A stretch of 64,000 bases of DNA from Pseudomonas costantinii (GCF_001870435.1 NZ_MDDR01000006.1:62001-126000), one strand, 5' to 3'; shown: positions 19,459-28,203, numbered from the stretch's first letter. Notes: generated by a model from the letters alone, not told the origin. Numbers and translations: made by a program.

Positions 19459-20058
19459 TCAAGCGCTGACAGGCCTACTGATACACCGCTCAAAAATCGC
19501 CTCCAACCCCCGGTAATCACACGCCACTGCATCAATATTCGCCGGTATCCACGCTGCATCTTTCACCAACCACCAGTTCACCGAAAACCCCGCATTCACG
19601 ATGACTTGCTCAAACAAAATCCGCTGTGCGCGGCCGTTGCCTTCGCGGAAGGGGTGGATGACGTTGAGGTCGCCATAGGCTTCGGCAATTTGCACCACCA
19701 ATTCATCTTGGCTCACACCGACATACCAGTTGGCCTGCTCCATGTGGCGGATAATTTTCGCTGCTTCCGGTGGAATGCGCTCCGGGGTGCAGAATAGCGT
19801 GTCGCCTTTCTGGATGTTGACGCTGCGCAGCTCACCGGCCCAGTCGTAAATGTCTCCGAACAGGGTGCGGTGGATGTGTTGCAGGCGGCCGAGGTCGTAG
19901 GGCGGTGGGAAGAGGGGAAGGTTGCCTAAGGCGATTTCGGATAATTCTCGCTCGGCCTGGTGCAGGAGCGTTTCGTCGAGCAAGTCGAGGCGGTTGCGCA
20001 GGATGCTGCTACCGGGATAGCAGTAAGGATCCTGGCCCACCCCGTATTTGTCGAGCAT
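19459..20058 (-). CDS. Fic-domain AMP-transferase toxin (FicT/VbhT class)
   Basis: 199-residue Fic protein that would transfer AMP from ATP to hydroxyl groups of target proteins. Class I FicT toxins target DNA gyrase and topoisomerase IV. The catalytic motif HPFREGNGRAQR at 135-146 matches the canonical HPFx(D/E)GNGRxxR, so the active site is intact. A beta-hairpin flap region (VNIQKGDTLFCTPERIP) precedes it, as expected. No inhibitory helix is present in the toxin itself; it is supplied by the adjacent small gene, making this a class I toxin-antitoxin pair. Its ATG shares one base with the antitoxin stop (TGATG), so translation is coupled. Confidence 0.92.
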   Translation of the reverse strand: MLDKYGVGQDPYCYPGSSILRNRLDLLDETLLHQAERELSEIALGNLPLFPPPYDLGRLQHIHRTLFGDIYDWAGELRSVNIQKGDTLFCTPERIPPEAAKIIRHMEQANWYVGVSQDELVVQIAEAYGDLNVIHPFREGNGRAQRILFEQVIVNAGFSVNWWLVKDAAWIPANIDAVACDYRGLEAIFERCISRPVSA

Positions 20059-20228
20059 CAGCGCGAGGTGTTGCGGTACTTGGCAAGGACTGCTTCACGG
20101 GTCGGCAAGGGCTTGTCGACATCGGTCGGTTGGGTGTCGAACCCTTCCAGCCGCAAGCTGGCCAAGTAGTTGGAACGACGGATCTTGTGGTAGTGATCCT
20201 GTTTTTGCTCAAACGTCGGTTCGCTCAT
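20058..20228 (-). CDS. Fic antitoxin (FicA/VbhA-type), 56 residues
   Basis: Short gene directly upstream of the Fic toxin, beginning M-S-E-P-T-F-E-Q-K-Q. It carries the inhibitory motif SLRLEG (S24, E28, G29), fitting the (S/T)xxxE(G/N) consensus whose glutamate pairs with the second arginine of the Fic motif and blocks productive ATP binding. The C-terminal half (TDVDKPLPTREAVLAKYR) fits antitoxin-type linkers. AGGAG lies about ten bases before its ATG. The toxin ATG overlaps its TGA. Confidence 0.88.
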   Translation of the reverse strand: MSEPTFEQKQDHYHKIRRSNYLASLRLEGFDTQPTDVDKPLPTREAVLAKYRNTSR

Positions 20229-20403
20229 CGCAGCGTACTCCTGGGTCGCAAGGCCTGATTGTAGCGCAATGCGTCAGCGGGCAGGTGGGATAAAAACCAT
20301 GTCACATTCTGTACAAAAATTGCGCCTACGCTCTGAATTCAGCGTATGTTCCACCGCGAAATCTTGTAGGGCGATTCCGCCCACTACTTAAAGGGAGTTG
20401 AGC

Positions 20404-21579
20404 ATGGGTTTGCTTCGTATCGCCTCGGCGATGTCATTGTGTGCGGTGGCTTTTTCAATCCAGGCTGAGCAATTGCCGATTGAAGTACTCAGCGCCGTGG
20501 TCAAGGACCAGAAAATCGCCGACGCCGAAGTACTGCTGCAACGTAACGGTGCACAAAACGTGGTGGGCCGTACCAACGCCCAGGGCCAAGTGACGCTGAC
20601 CAGCGAAGCTGCGGATGACGCCAGCAACTTGCTGATTATCAAGAAGCCTGGTTACTCCAACCTGGTGGTGAAGTGCCCGTGCAAGGGTATGACTTATGCT
20701 GTCAGCCCAGTCATGGAAAATCTCGACGGCCTGCGCGTCGTGCTGACCTGGGGCAAGACCCCGGCAGACCTCGACTCCCACATGATTTTCCCTGGCAACA
20801 ATATTTACTTCGATAACCAGAAGGGTACCGACGCCGAGTTGGATGTGGATGACACCGACAGCTATGGTCCGGAAACCATCACCCTGCAGAAAAAGCACTA
20901 CGGCGAAAGCTACGTTTATGCCGTGCATGACTACACCAACGGTGGCCATCTGGGGTCGAACCAGCTGTCCAACAGTGAAGCCAAGGTGTTTGTGTACATG
21001 GGCCAGTCTCTGGTGCGTACCTACTACGTACCGAAAAACCGTACCGGCAACCTGTGGACCGTGTTCCGCATGACCGGCAGCGGCGACTTCCAGGACATCA
21101 ACAATTTCAGCGATGTGACGGTTGATGCGCCGAATGTGCTCAACGAAGTCAAAGCCTTGCTGGATGACAGCGTTGCGGTGACAGCCGTGGCCGTCAGCTC
21201 CTCCGCACAAACTGATGCGAAGCGTCTGAACGTGCAAGGTGAAGCGGCCTACCAGGCTGGCAATCTGGACCAGGCCATTGACCTGTTCCGCCAGGCAATC
21301 GACTTGGACAATGGCTTCGGTAAGGCCTACGGCAACTTGGGCCTGGCGTATCAGAAAGCGGGCAACACGGCCGAGTCGATCTGGGCCAATCGCAAGGCTA
21401 TCGCGCTGGCTACCGGCGCCAATGCTGCGACCGTACGTGCTGGGGCTTACTACAACATTGCGCGTATCTACGAAGCGGCGGGGCAGTTCTCGGACGCCTT
21501 GCGTCACTACCAATTGGCGAAAGAGCAGAAGGCCAATCCGGTGTATGACACGGCGATTGAGCGGGTGCAGAATCGCTGA
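20404..21579 (+). CDS. YfaP/DUF2135-type secreted protein with TPR repeats
   Basis: 391 residues. A signal peptide (LLRIASAMSLCAVAFSIQAE) suggests a periplasmic location. An N-terminal beta-sandwich-like region follows (IEVLSAVVKDQKIADAEVLL). Next is a YfaP/DUF2135-like domain with LTWGKTPADLDSHM, the acidic DVDDTDSYGPETITL and YAVHDYTNGG, about residues 115-235. The C-terminus (about 275-390) has three TPR units (NVQGEAAYQAGNLDQAIDLF, AYGNLGLAYQKAGNTAESIW, YYNIARIYEAAGQFSDALRH). The ATG at 20404 has AAGGGAG six bases upstream. Its role is unknown; the TPRs suggest a protein-binding scaffold. Confidence 0.75.
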   Translation: MGLLRIASAMSLCAVAFSIQAEQLPIEVLSAVVKDQKIADAEVLLQRNGAQNVVGRTNAQGQVTLTSEAADDASNLLIIKKPGYSNLVVKCPCKGMTYAVSPVMENLDGLRVVLTWGKTPADLDSHMIFPGNNIYFDNQKGTDAELDVDDTDSYGPETITLQKKHYGESYVYAVHDYTNGGHLGSNQLSNSEAKVFVYMGQSLVRTYYVPKNRTGNLWTVFRMTGSGDFQDINNFSDVTVDAPNVLNEVKALLDDSVAVTAVAVSSSAQTDAKRLNVQGEAAYQAGNLDQAIDLFRQAIDLDNGFGKAYGNLGLAYQKAGNTAESIWANRKAIALATGANAATVRAGAYYNIARIYEAAGQFSDALRHYQLAKEQKANPVYDTAIERVQNR

Positions 21580-21600
21580 TTCCGGTTTAACACAGCTCTA

Positions 21601-21634
21601 AAGTGTGGGAGCAGGCAAGCCAGCTCCCACACTT
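21601..21634. repeat. REP palindrome (GTGGGAGC type)
   Basis: AAGTGTGGGAGC and GCTCCCACACTT are the arms around AGGCAAGCCA. It is in the opposite orientation to the copy at 11088. It follows the YfaP-like gene and may stabilise or end its transcript. Confidence 0.85.
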
Positions 21635-21802
21635 GGTTTGTATTCATCTCACAAAATCGAGCGAAGCATCCCACTTCGGCCCTAGGCCATCCCCCACTCT
21701 GTGTATCATCCTGTCTCTTTTTTCCTCACGACCTTTCTCGATTCGCTGAATGCCTTGGGCTATGTTTTTGAGCCAACTCAGCGGTCAATGGAGTGACAGC
21801 TT

Positions 21803-23740
21803 ATGCACGACACCCTCCAACAGGTCTTTGGTTTTTCACAGTTTCGTTTAGGTCAGAAAGAAACGGTCAGCGCTGTGCTGGCCGGGCGCTCGGCCGCCGC
21901 AATTTTCCCGACAGGGTCGGGCAAGTCCCTGTGTTATCAGCTGTCGGCGGTGCTGCTGCCGCATCTGACGCTGGTGGTGTCGCCGTTGTTGGCGTTGATG
22001 CAGGATCAGTTGGGTTTCCTGCAGCGCCACGGTATTTCGGCGGGCAGTATCGATTCGGCCCAGAGCCGCGATGAGGCCAATGAGGTGATGGCCCGTGCGC
22101 GCTCCGGCGAGCTGAAAATCCTGATGATTTCCGTAGAGCGTTTGAAGAACGAGCGCTTCCGTAACTTCCTGCAAAGCGTGCAGATTTCACTGCTGGTGGT
22201 GGACGAGGCGCACTGTATTTCCGAGTGGGGCCACAACTTCCGGCCGGACTATTTGAAGCTGCCGGACTACCAGCGTCAGTTCAATATCCCACAAGCGCTG
22301 CTGTTGACCGCTACGGCCACGCCCAAGGTGATTGCCGACATGCAGGCCAAGTTCGCCATTGCGCCGGACGATGTGGTCACCACGGGCTTCTACCGGCCGA
22401 ATCTCAACTTGTTGGTTGAGCCGGTCAGTGGTGCGGACAAACGCGGGCGCTTGGTCGAGTGGATGAGCGAGCGGGCCAATCAGCCGAGCATCGTCTATGT
22501 CACCCTGCAAAAAACCGCTGAGCAAATTGCCGAGCACCTGAACCGCAACGGCATTCAGGCCGAGGCATATCACGCCGGTTTACCCCACGATAAACGCGAG
22601 GGTATCCAGCAGCGCTTTATGGGCGGGCGTTCCAATTGCATCGTTGCCACCATCGCGTTCGGCATGGGCATCGACAAGAGTGATATCCGCAATGTGGTGC
22701 ACTTTGACCTGCCCAAATCCATTGAGAACTACAGCCAGGAAATCGGTCGCGCGGGGCGTGATGGGCAGCCGTCCGACTGCCTGGTGCTGGCCAACCGTGA
22801 CAGCCTGAATGTGCTGGAGAACTTTGTGTACGGCGACACGCCTGAGCAGGACGGCATTCGTCGTGTCCTGGAGGAATTGCAGGCGGCGCGTGGCGATGGG
22901 CAGTGGGAGTTCTTGCTGAGGTCGTTGTCGGACCATAGCAACATCCGCGAGCTGCCGCTCAAGACGCTGCTGGTGCAATTGGAACTCAAGGGCGTGATCG
23001 CGCCGCGCTACGCGTTTTATGCCGAATACCGCTTCAAATACCTGATCGAACCCGAAGCTTTGCTGGCGCGGTTTTCCGGCGAACGGCAGCAGTTTGTCGC
23101 GGCGATTATCCAGGTGTGCAAGCGGGCGAAAACCTGGGCAACCGTGGATTTCGACGCGTTGTATCAGCAGCATAATGCCGAGCGCAGTCGGGTAGTGAAA
23201 GCGCTGGATTACTTCCAGGAGCAGGGCTTGATCGAGCTGGAAAGCAAGCAGATGACGGAGGTCTACAGCTTGTTGAACACCAACTTCGATCCACAGGCGT
23301 TGAGCGCCGAGTTATACACAGGCTTTAAGCAGCACGAAGTGGGAGAGGTGGCGCGGATTCACGCCATGCTCGACCTTTTTGCCACCGAGCATTGTCTGGG
23401 GCAACGCCTGGCGCAGTATTTCGGGGATGAAAACGCGCCCCAGCGCTGTGGCCATTGCTCGGTATGCCATGGCCAGGTTGCGCATCTGCCACCGCCACCC
23501 AGCTTGCCGCCGCTTGTGGATAAAAACTTCATGGGGCTGTGCGGTGATTTTATCCACAGGCATCATGAGCTCACCACGAACCTGCCTGGAGCGGAGCGGC
23601 TGGCGCGTTTCCTCGGCGGTATCAGCGTGCCGTTGTTTACCAAGCTGAAAGCGCGGGGTATTCCCGGTTTTGCAGCGCTGGAGGAGTACCCGTACGCCGA
23701 GGTACGCGAGTGGGCCGAGGCCCATTTGAATGACCTGTAA
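21803..23740 (+). CDS. RecQ-family ATP-dependent DNA helicase (atypical C-terminus)
   Basis: 645-residue superfamily 2 helicase. Helicase motifs are complete: motif 0 FGFSQFRLGQKE, Walker A FPTGSGKS (K41), DEAH near 134-137, TATATPKV, and motif VI QEIGRAGRDGQ near 312-322. In E. coli RecQ the zinc site follows the helicase core directly, then come a winged helix and HRDC. Here the helicase core is followed by about 180 residues with winged-helix character, and the cysteine set (C in TEHCLGQRL, then CGHCSVC) lies near 535-555. No HRDC domain is evident. I therefore avoid the symbol recQ. It starts with GGAGTGA before its ATG and lies 23 bases before the thioesterase gene. Confidence 0.88.
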   Translation: MHDTLQQVFGFSQFRLGQKETVSAVLAGRSAAAIFPTGSGKSLCYQLSAVLLPHLTLVVSPLLALMQDQLGFLQRHGISAGSIDSAQSRDEANEVMARARSGELKILMISVERLKNERFRNFLQSVQISLLVVDEAHCISEWGHNFRPDYLKLPDYQRQFNIPQALLLTATATPKVIADMQAKFAIAPDDVVTTGFYRPNLNLLVEPVSGADKRGRLVEWMSERANQPSIVYVTLQKTAEQIAEHLNRNGIQAEAYHAGLPHDKREGIQQRFMGGRSNCIVATIAFGMGIDKSDIRNVVHFDLPKSIENYSQEIGRAGRDGQPSDCLVLANRDSLNVLENFVYGDTPEQDGIRRVLEELQAARGDGQWEFLLRSLSDHSNIRELPLKTLLVQLELKGVIAPRYAFYAEYRFKYLIEPEALLARFSGERQQFVAAIIQVCKRAKTWATVDFDALYQQHNAERSRVVKALDYFQEQGLIELESKQMTEVYSLLNTNFDPQALSAELYTGFKQHEVGEVARIHAMLDLFATEHCLGQRLAQYFGDENAPQRCGHCSVCHGQVAHLPPPPSLPPLVDKNFMGLCGDFIHRHHELTTNLPGAERLARFLGGISVPLFTKLKARGIPGFAALEEYPYAEVREWAEAHLNDL

Positions 23741-23763
23741 ACCCACTTTCACGAGACCTGCAC

Positions 23764-24195
23764 ATGTCTGACTCAATGCCCCAGCGCGCCGATTACCGTC
23801 ACTTTCAGCCGATCATCACGCGTTGGCACGACAACGATGTGTATGGCCATGTGAACAACGTCACCTACTACAGCTTTTTCGACACGGCGGTGAATACCTA
23901 CCTGATCGAACAAGGGGGGTTGGATATTCACGACGGTGAGATCGTGGGGTTTGTAGTGAGTTCGGCATGTGATTATTTCGCGTCGATCGCGTTTCCTGAC
24001 CGCATAGAAATTGGCCTGCGGGTGGGCAAGTTGGGCAACAGCTCAGTGCAGTACGAGTTGGCGGTGTTCAAGGCCGGCGAGGAAGAGGCCTGTGCGGCGG
24101 GGCGGTTTGTGCATGTATTTGTGGATCGCGCGTCGAACCAGCCGGTGACGATTCCGGGGATGTTGCGCGAGGCCTTGCAGCGGTTGGTGGTCTGA
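23764..24195 (+). CDS. 4-hydroxybenzoyl-CoA/YbgC-type thioesterase
   Basis: 143-residue hotdog thioesterase. The family pattern RWHDNDVYGHVNNVTYYSFF (residues 22-41) contains the catalytic aspartate of the YbgC/FcbC type, followed by a long helix (DTAVNTYLIEQ). Likely cytoplasmic hydrolysis of short-chain or aryl acyl-CoA; the substrate is not known. It is probably co-transcribed with the helicase gene 23 bases upstream, although no functional link is obvious. Confidence 0.87.
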   Translation: MSDSMPQRADYRHFQPIITRWHDNDVYGHVNNVTYYSFFDTAVNTYLIEQGGLDIHDGEIVGFVVSSACDYFASIAFPDRIEIGLRVGKLGNSSVQYELAVFKAGEEEACAAGRFVHVFVDRASNQPVTIPGMLREALQRLVV

Positions 24196-24222
24196 CACGG
24201 CCATTGTGATCAATAGAGATCA

Positions 24223-24312
24223 AATGTGTGTGGCTTGCCTGCGATAGCGGTGGGTCAGGTTTAGATAGCTTGCCTGACACTACGCTATCGCGGGTAAACC
24301 CGGCTCCTACAG
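24223..24312. repeat. Degenerate REPIN
   Basis: GCGATAGCG near 24241 pairs with CGCTATCGC near 24283, and GTCAGG with CCTGAC, within flanks resembling the GTGTGGGAGC-type arms. The left outer arm has lost several bases (GTGTGTGGCTTGCC). It lies between the convergent thioesterase and glycine-zipper genes. Confidence 0.7.
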
Positions 24313-24341
24313 GGGGCTACGGTGCTCTTTAGGCCGTGGGC

Positions 24342-24818
24342 TTAGTCACGATAGTGGTGTTTGTTCTTGCGATGGCCATAGGCATGGCCGCGTCCACGAT
24401 GGTCATCGCGGTCATAACGGCGGTTATCGCGCCCACGGTAACGCCGATCGTCGTCGTTACTCTGGTTGCCCATGTAGTTGCCCAGTGCGCCACCCGCGCC
24501 ACCGCCGGCGGCTGCGCCGATCAGGCTGCCGGTGCTACCGCCGACACTGCGGCCGACCACGTTGCCACCTGCTGCACCCAGCGCGCCGCCAATGGCCGCC
24601 TGGCCGCGGCTGCGCTTGTCAGCGCCGACCGCACTGCCACCCGCGCCACCCAGGGCTGCGCCGATGGTCGAACCGGTATTGCCGCCGAGTTGCTGCCCGA
24701 CAACCGAACCTAAAACCCCGCCCAATGCGCCGCCCACACCGGCTTCGGTGGTGCCACCGGCCATGGCTGCGCCACTGACCAGGCCAAGGGACAACAAGAG
24801 AATCGAGGAGAACTTCAT
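24342..24818 (-). CDS. Glycine-zipper exported protein with basic/Asp-rich tail
   Basis: 158 residues. A signal peptide (MKFSSILLLSLGLVSGAAMA) leads into a mature part of repeated glycine-zipper units (GGALGGVLGSVVGQQLGG and AALGGAGGSAVGADK types) from about 22 to 105. The charged tail is rich in Arg, Asp and His (DDDRRYRGRDNRRYDRDD). Such proteins are often envelope-located and self-associating. The function is unknown. A TATAAT box on the minus strand (about 24911-24916) is a possible promoter -10 for this gene, giving a leader of about 90 nt. Confidence 0.7.
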   Translation of the reverse strand: MKFSSILLLSLGLVSGAAMAGGTTEAGVGGALGGVLGSVVGQQLGGNTGSTIGAALGGAGGSAVGADKRSRGQAAIGGALGAAGGNVVGRSVGGSTGSLIGAAAGGGAGGALGNYMGNQSNDDDRRYRGRDNRRYDRDDHRGRGHAYGHRKNKHHYRD

Positions 24819-24899
24819 AGGGAGACCTCAAGAGGATGACGGCGCGATCCTGAGGTTGTATCGAGACGCTGACAATCGAAATCCGACCGGTGGCAGCGG

Positions 24900-25006
24900 T
24901 TGTATACAATTATATAAGTTACTGTTTTGTATGGGGAACTTAAGTTGTTGTTGCAGGTCTTTAGCTACTTCGGAACGGCCGCTTTTATGCAAAAGCGGCC
25001 TTTTTT
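24900..25006 (+). ncRNA. Candidate small RNA with Rho-independent terminator (P34-like position)
   Basis: Between the glycine-zipper and molybdoenzyme genes, both on the minus strand, the plus strand has a strong terminator at 24977-25006 that no plus-strand protein gene can use. A TATAAG at 24913-24918 could be a -10 element, giving an RNA of about 80-90 nt that includes a T/G-rich single-stranded section (AAGTTGTTGTTGCAGG). From memory, P. aeruginosa carries sRNA P34 (PA5181.1) beside the orthologue of the downstream gene. Identity is inferred from position only. Confidence 0.45.
24977..25006 (+). terminator. Rho-independent terminator of candidate sRNA
   Basis: GGCCGCTTTT-atgc-AAAAGCGGCC followed by TTTTTT. 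The stem is ten perfect base pairs with a four-base loop. The T tract is only on the plus strand, so it does not serve the flanking minus-strand genes. Confidence 0.88.
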
Positions 25007-25018
25007 GTGCCCGAAGAT

Positions 25019-27367
25019 TTACGCTGAACGCGCCATGATCAGCCCATTGTCACTCGCCGCTTCGAGGCGAATCGCCACGAACTTCGACGTCGGCGTATGG
25101 CTGCCATCCCCGGTGCTTTCCAGCGGCACGAGCGGGTTCACTTCCGGGTAATAGGCGGCTGCCTGCCCCGCCGGAATATCAAACGCCAACAAGGTGAAAC
25201 CCTTTACGCGGCGCTCACGACCGTCTTCCCACAGCGACACAATGTCGGCCTTCTGCCCCGGTTTGAAGCCCAGGCGGATGATGTCGGCTTCGTTGACGAA
25301 CAGCACATCACGCTGACCTTTAACCCCACGATAGCGGTCGTCCAACCCATAAATAGTGGTGTTGTACTGATCGTGTGAGCGCATTGATTGCATGATCAGG
25401 TCCGGCACCCGGCCCGTGGCGTGGGTGCGTTCGTGGATCAGGTCTTTGGGCAGGATGTTCGGGCGGAAGTTGGCGCGGCCCGATGGGGTGTTCCAGCGGC
25501 GTGCGCCGGCAGAGTTACCCAGATAGAACCCGCCTGGGTGTTTGATCTTCTCGTTGAAGTCCTTGAAACCTGGGATGGTGTCGGCGATCAGGTCGCGGAT
25601 GCGCCCGTAGTCGGCCACCAGCCAGTTCCAATCCACCGGCTTGCTGCCCAGGGTCGCAGCGGCAATACCGGCGAGGATGGCGGGCTCGGATTTCATCAGC
25701 TTCGACAGCGGTTGCAGTTGGCCGTTGGAGCCGTGAACCATGCTGAACGAGTCTTCCACCGTCACGGCTTGCGGGCCGTCGGCCTGGATGTCGATGTCGG
25801 TACGGCCCAGGCACGGCAGGATCAGTGCGTCTTTACCGTGGGTCAGGTGACTGCGGTTGAGCTTGGTGCTGATCTGCACGGTCAGGTCGCAATTACGCAG
25901 CGCTTCGAAAGTGCGCGGGCTGTCCGGGGTGGCTTGGGCAAAGTTGCCGCCCAGGCCGATAAACACCTTAGAGCGACCTTCGAGCATGGCGTGAATGGCT
26001 TCGACCACGTTGTGGCCATTGTCGCGTGGCACCTGGAATTGGAAACGACGTTCGAGGGAGTCGAGGAACGCCACCGGTGGGCGCTCGTTAATGCCCATGG
26101 TGCGGTCGCCCTGTACGTTACTGTGGCCACGCACCGGGCAGAGGCCAGCGCCCGGGCGGCCGATATTGCCGCGCAGCAACATCAGGTTGGCGATTTCCTG
26201 GATGGTCGGCACCGAGTGGCGGTGCTGGGTGATGCCCATCGCCCAGCACATGATCACGTTCTTGCCTTTGGCGTACATGCGCGCCGCTTGCTCAATCTCA
26301 ACCAGGGTCAAGCCGGACTGCTCGACGATTTCATCCCATGAGGTGTCGTCGATCTGCCCCAGGTAATCCAGCACGTTGGCCGTGTGTTCGTTGAGGAAAC
26401 CGTGGTCGAACACGGCTTCTTTGCCTTCGGCCTGGGCCTGGCGTTCCCACAGCAGCAGGAACTTGGCCATACCGCGCAGGATAGCCATGTCGCCACCCAG
26501 CGCCGGACGGAAGTACGCAGTGTTGGTCGGTTTGTCGCCGTTGGTGAGCATTTCCAGTGGGTGTTGCGGGTGCTGGAAACGTTCCAGGCCGCGTTCTTTC
26601 AATGGGTTGATGCACACCACTTGGGCGCCGCGTTTAACCGCTTCGCGCAGCGGTTCGAGCATGCGCGGGTGGTTGGTGCCGGGGTTCTGGCCCCAGACGA
26701 AAATCGCATCGGCGTGTTCGAAGTCGTCGAAGGTCACAGTGCCTTTGCCGACACCCACGCTCTGCGCGAGGGCCACGCCGCTGGCTTCGTGGCACATGTT
26801 CGAACAATCCGGGAAGTTGTTAGTGCCGTAGGCACGCACAAACAACTGATACAGGTACGCCGCTTCATTGCTGGCCCGGCCCGAGGTGTAGAACTCGGCC
26901 ATGTCCGGGTTGGGCAGTGCGTTGAGGTGCTTGCCGACCAGGTCGAATGCCGCTTCCCAACTGATGGGCTTGTAGTGGTCGGTCTCGGCGTCATAGCGCA
27001 TCGGCTCGGTCAGGCGGCCTTGGTATTCCAGCCAATAGTCGCTCTGCTCCAGCAGTGCGCTGACGCTGTGCTTGGCGAAGAACGCAGCGTCTACGCGGCG
27101 CTTGGTGGCTTCCCAGTTGACCGCCTTGGCGCCGTTTTCGCAGAACTTGACCATGCCGCTTTCCGGCGAATCACCCCAGGCGCAGCCCGGGCAGTCGAAG
27201 CCGCCATTCTGGTTGGTCTTGAGCATCATGCGCAGGTTTTTCAGCGCGTTGTCGCTGGTCAGCCAGGCTTGCGCCACGCTGATCAGTGCCCCCCAGCCGC
27301 CGGCCGGGCCTTTGTACGGCTTGTAGCGCGGGGTCGGGGTTTGGTCGGCTTGATGATGATTGCTCAC
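25019..27367 (-). CDS. FdhF/YdeP-family molybdopterin oxidoreductase
   Basis: 782-residue Mo-bis-MGD oxidoreductase of the YdeP/formate dehydrogenase-like group. Near the N-terminus is FDCPGCAWGDSPE, in place of a full four-cysteine iron-sulfur site. Then come the molybdopterin motif ASNEAAYLYQLFVRAYGTNN (20) and NMCHEASG with the likely metal-ligand cysteine. Further binding segments are WGQNPGTNHPRM and the C-terminal VNEADIIRLGFKPGQ. The start is the GTG at 27367 with GGAGA seven bases upstream; the longer frame from 27454 lies inside fdhD. The fdhD stop overlaps it by four bases, linking enzyme and maturation factor. YdeP homologues are linked to acid resistance and have not been shown to be formate dehydrogenases, so the substrate is left open. 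Confidence 0.9.
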   Translation of the reverse strand: MSNHHQADQTPTPRYKPYKGPAGGWGALISVAQAWLTSDNALKNLRMMLKTNQNGGFDCPGCAWGDSPESGMVKFCENGAKAVNWEATKRRVDAAFFAKHSVSALLEQSDYWLEYQGRLTEPMRYDAETDHYKPISWEAAFDLVGKHLNALPNPDMAEFYTSGRASNEAAYLYQLFVRAYGTNNFPDCSNMCHEASGVALAQSVGVGKGTVTFDDFEHADAIFVWGQNPGTNHPRMLEPLREAVKRGAQVVCINPLKERGLERFQHPQHPLEMLTNGDKPTNTAYFRPALGGDMAILRGMAKFLLLWERQAQAEGKEAVFDHGFLNEHTANVLDYLGQIDDTSWDEIVEQSGLTLVEIEQAARMYAKGKNVIMCWAMGITQHRHSVPTIQEIANLMLLRGNIGRPGAGLCPVRGHSNVQGDRTMGINERPPVAFLDSLERRFQFQVPRDNGHNVVEAIHAMLEGRSKVFIGLGGNFAQATPDSPRTFEALRNCDLTVQISTKLNRSHLTHGKDALILPCLGRTDIDIQADGPQAVTVEDSFSMVHGSNGQLQPLSKLMKSEPAILAGIAAATLGSKPVDWNWLVADYGRIRDLIADTIPGFKDFNEKIKHPGGFYLGNSAGARRWNTPSGRANFRPNILPKDLIHERTHATGRVPDLIMQSMRSHDQYNTTIYGLDDRYRGVKGQRDVLFVNEADIIRLGFKPGQKADIVSLWEDGRERRVKGFTLLAFDIPAGQAAAYYPEVNPLVPLESTGDGSHTPTSKFVAIRLEAASDNGLIMARSA

Positions 27368-28203
27368 GGCTGGTTCTCCATCGCGGGGCTGTAGACCCGC
27401 GGCGCACTTTTTTGCGGCAGGTGAATGAGATTGAGGTTGTGCCGGCGGGCCCATTGCAGGGCCAGGCCGGTGGGCGACGACAGGCTGACGAGGGTCTGGA
27501 TGCCTGCGCGCAGCACTTTCTGGATCAGTTCGAGGCTGCAGCGGCTAGTGACGATCGCCAGGCCGCCGTCGGTCGGAATTTTTTGGCGGATCAGTGCGCC
27601 GATCAATTTATCCAGGGCGTTATGCCGGCCGATGTCTTCACGGCCCATCAGCAATTCGCCTTGGCTGTTCATAAAGACCGCCGCATGTACCGCGCCGCTG
27701 TACTGGCCCAAGGGCTGGAACGCGCTGATACGTTGGCGCAGGCCGTCGAGCCATTCGGCGGGCGGCAATGGCGCGCCGGGCAGCACCTGAAGGTCTGGCA
27801 AGGCTTGTTCTACCGCTTCTACGCCGCACAAACCGCAGCCGCTGGTGCCTGCCAACTGGCGGCGCTGCTGCTTGAGGTTCCAGAAGGCGCGGCTTGAAAT
27901 CTGCACTTGAGCATATTGAGCTGAGCCTGACCCGCTGAGTTTCAGGTCATAAATGTCACTAACGTCGGTGATAATGCCGCTACCGATGCTGAAGCCGACA
28001 ATGAAGTCTTCCAGATCCGTCGGCGTTACCAGCATCACCGCCTGGCTGATGTCGTTGTAGGCAATCGCCAACGCCACTTCTTCCGCCAAGGCCGTGCTGG
28101 CGAATTCGGTGTGTTCAAGATTGCAATACTGGTAGCTCTGGCTGGCGGCGGGCGCGGGCGTTTCGAGGGCGGGTGCCGCGCAGACTGGGCGCTTGGCGTT
28201 CAT
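27364..28203 (-). CDS. fdhD: Formate dehydrogenase accessory sulfurtransferase FdhD
   Basis: 279 residues. Sulfurtransferase that passes sulfur from IscS to the molybdenum cofactor of formate dehydrogenase-like enzymes. Family segments seen: LAEEVALAIAYNDISQAVML, TPTDLEDFIVGFSIGSGII, the catalytic cysteine loop TSGCGLCGVEA, and MGREDIGRHNALDKLIG. A nonconserved Ala/Pro-rich start of about 25 residues precedes the domain. Its end overlaps the molybdoenzyme gene by four bases, as expected of a dedicated maturation factor. Confidence 0.93.
   Translation of the reverse strand: MNAKRPVCAAPALETPAPAASQSYQYCNLEHTEFASTALAEEVALAIAYNDISQAVMLVTPTDLEDFIVGFSIGSGIITDVSDIYDLKLSGSGSAQYAQVQISSRAFWNLKQQRRQLAGTSGCGLCGVEAVEQALPDLQVLPGAPLPPAEWLDGLRQRISAFQPLGQYSGAVHAAVFMNSQGELLMGREDIGRHNALDKLIGALIRQKIPTDGGLAIVTSRCSLELIQKVLRAGIQTLVSLSSPTGLALQWARRHNLNLIHLPQKSAPRVYSPAMENQP

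Noticed and set aside
24927..25151. Plus-strand frame beginning at the candidate sRNA
   Set aside because: It crosses the intrinsic terminator and overlaps the well-supported molybdoenzyme gene in the opposite direction.
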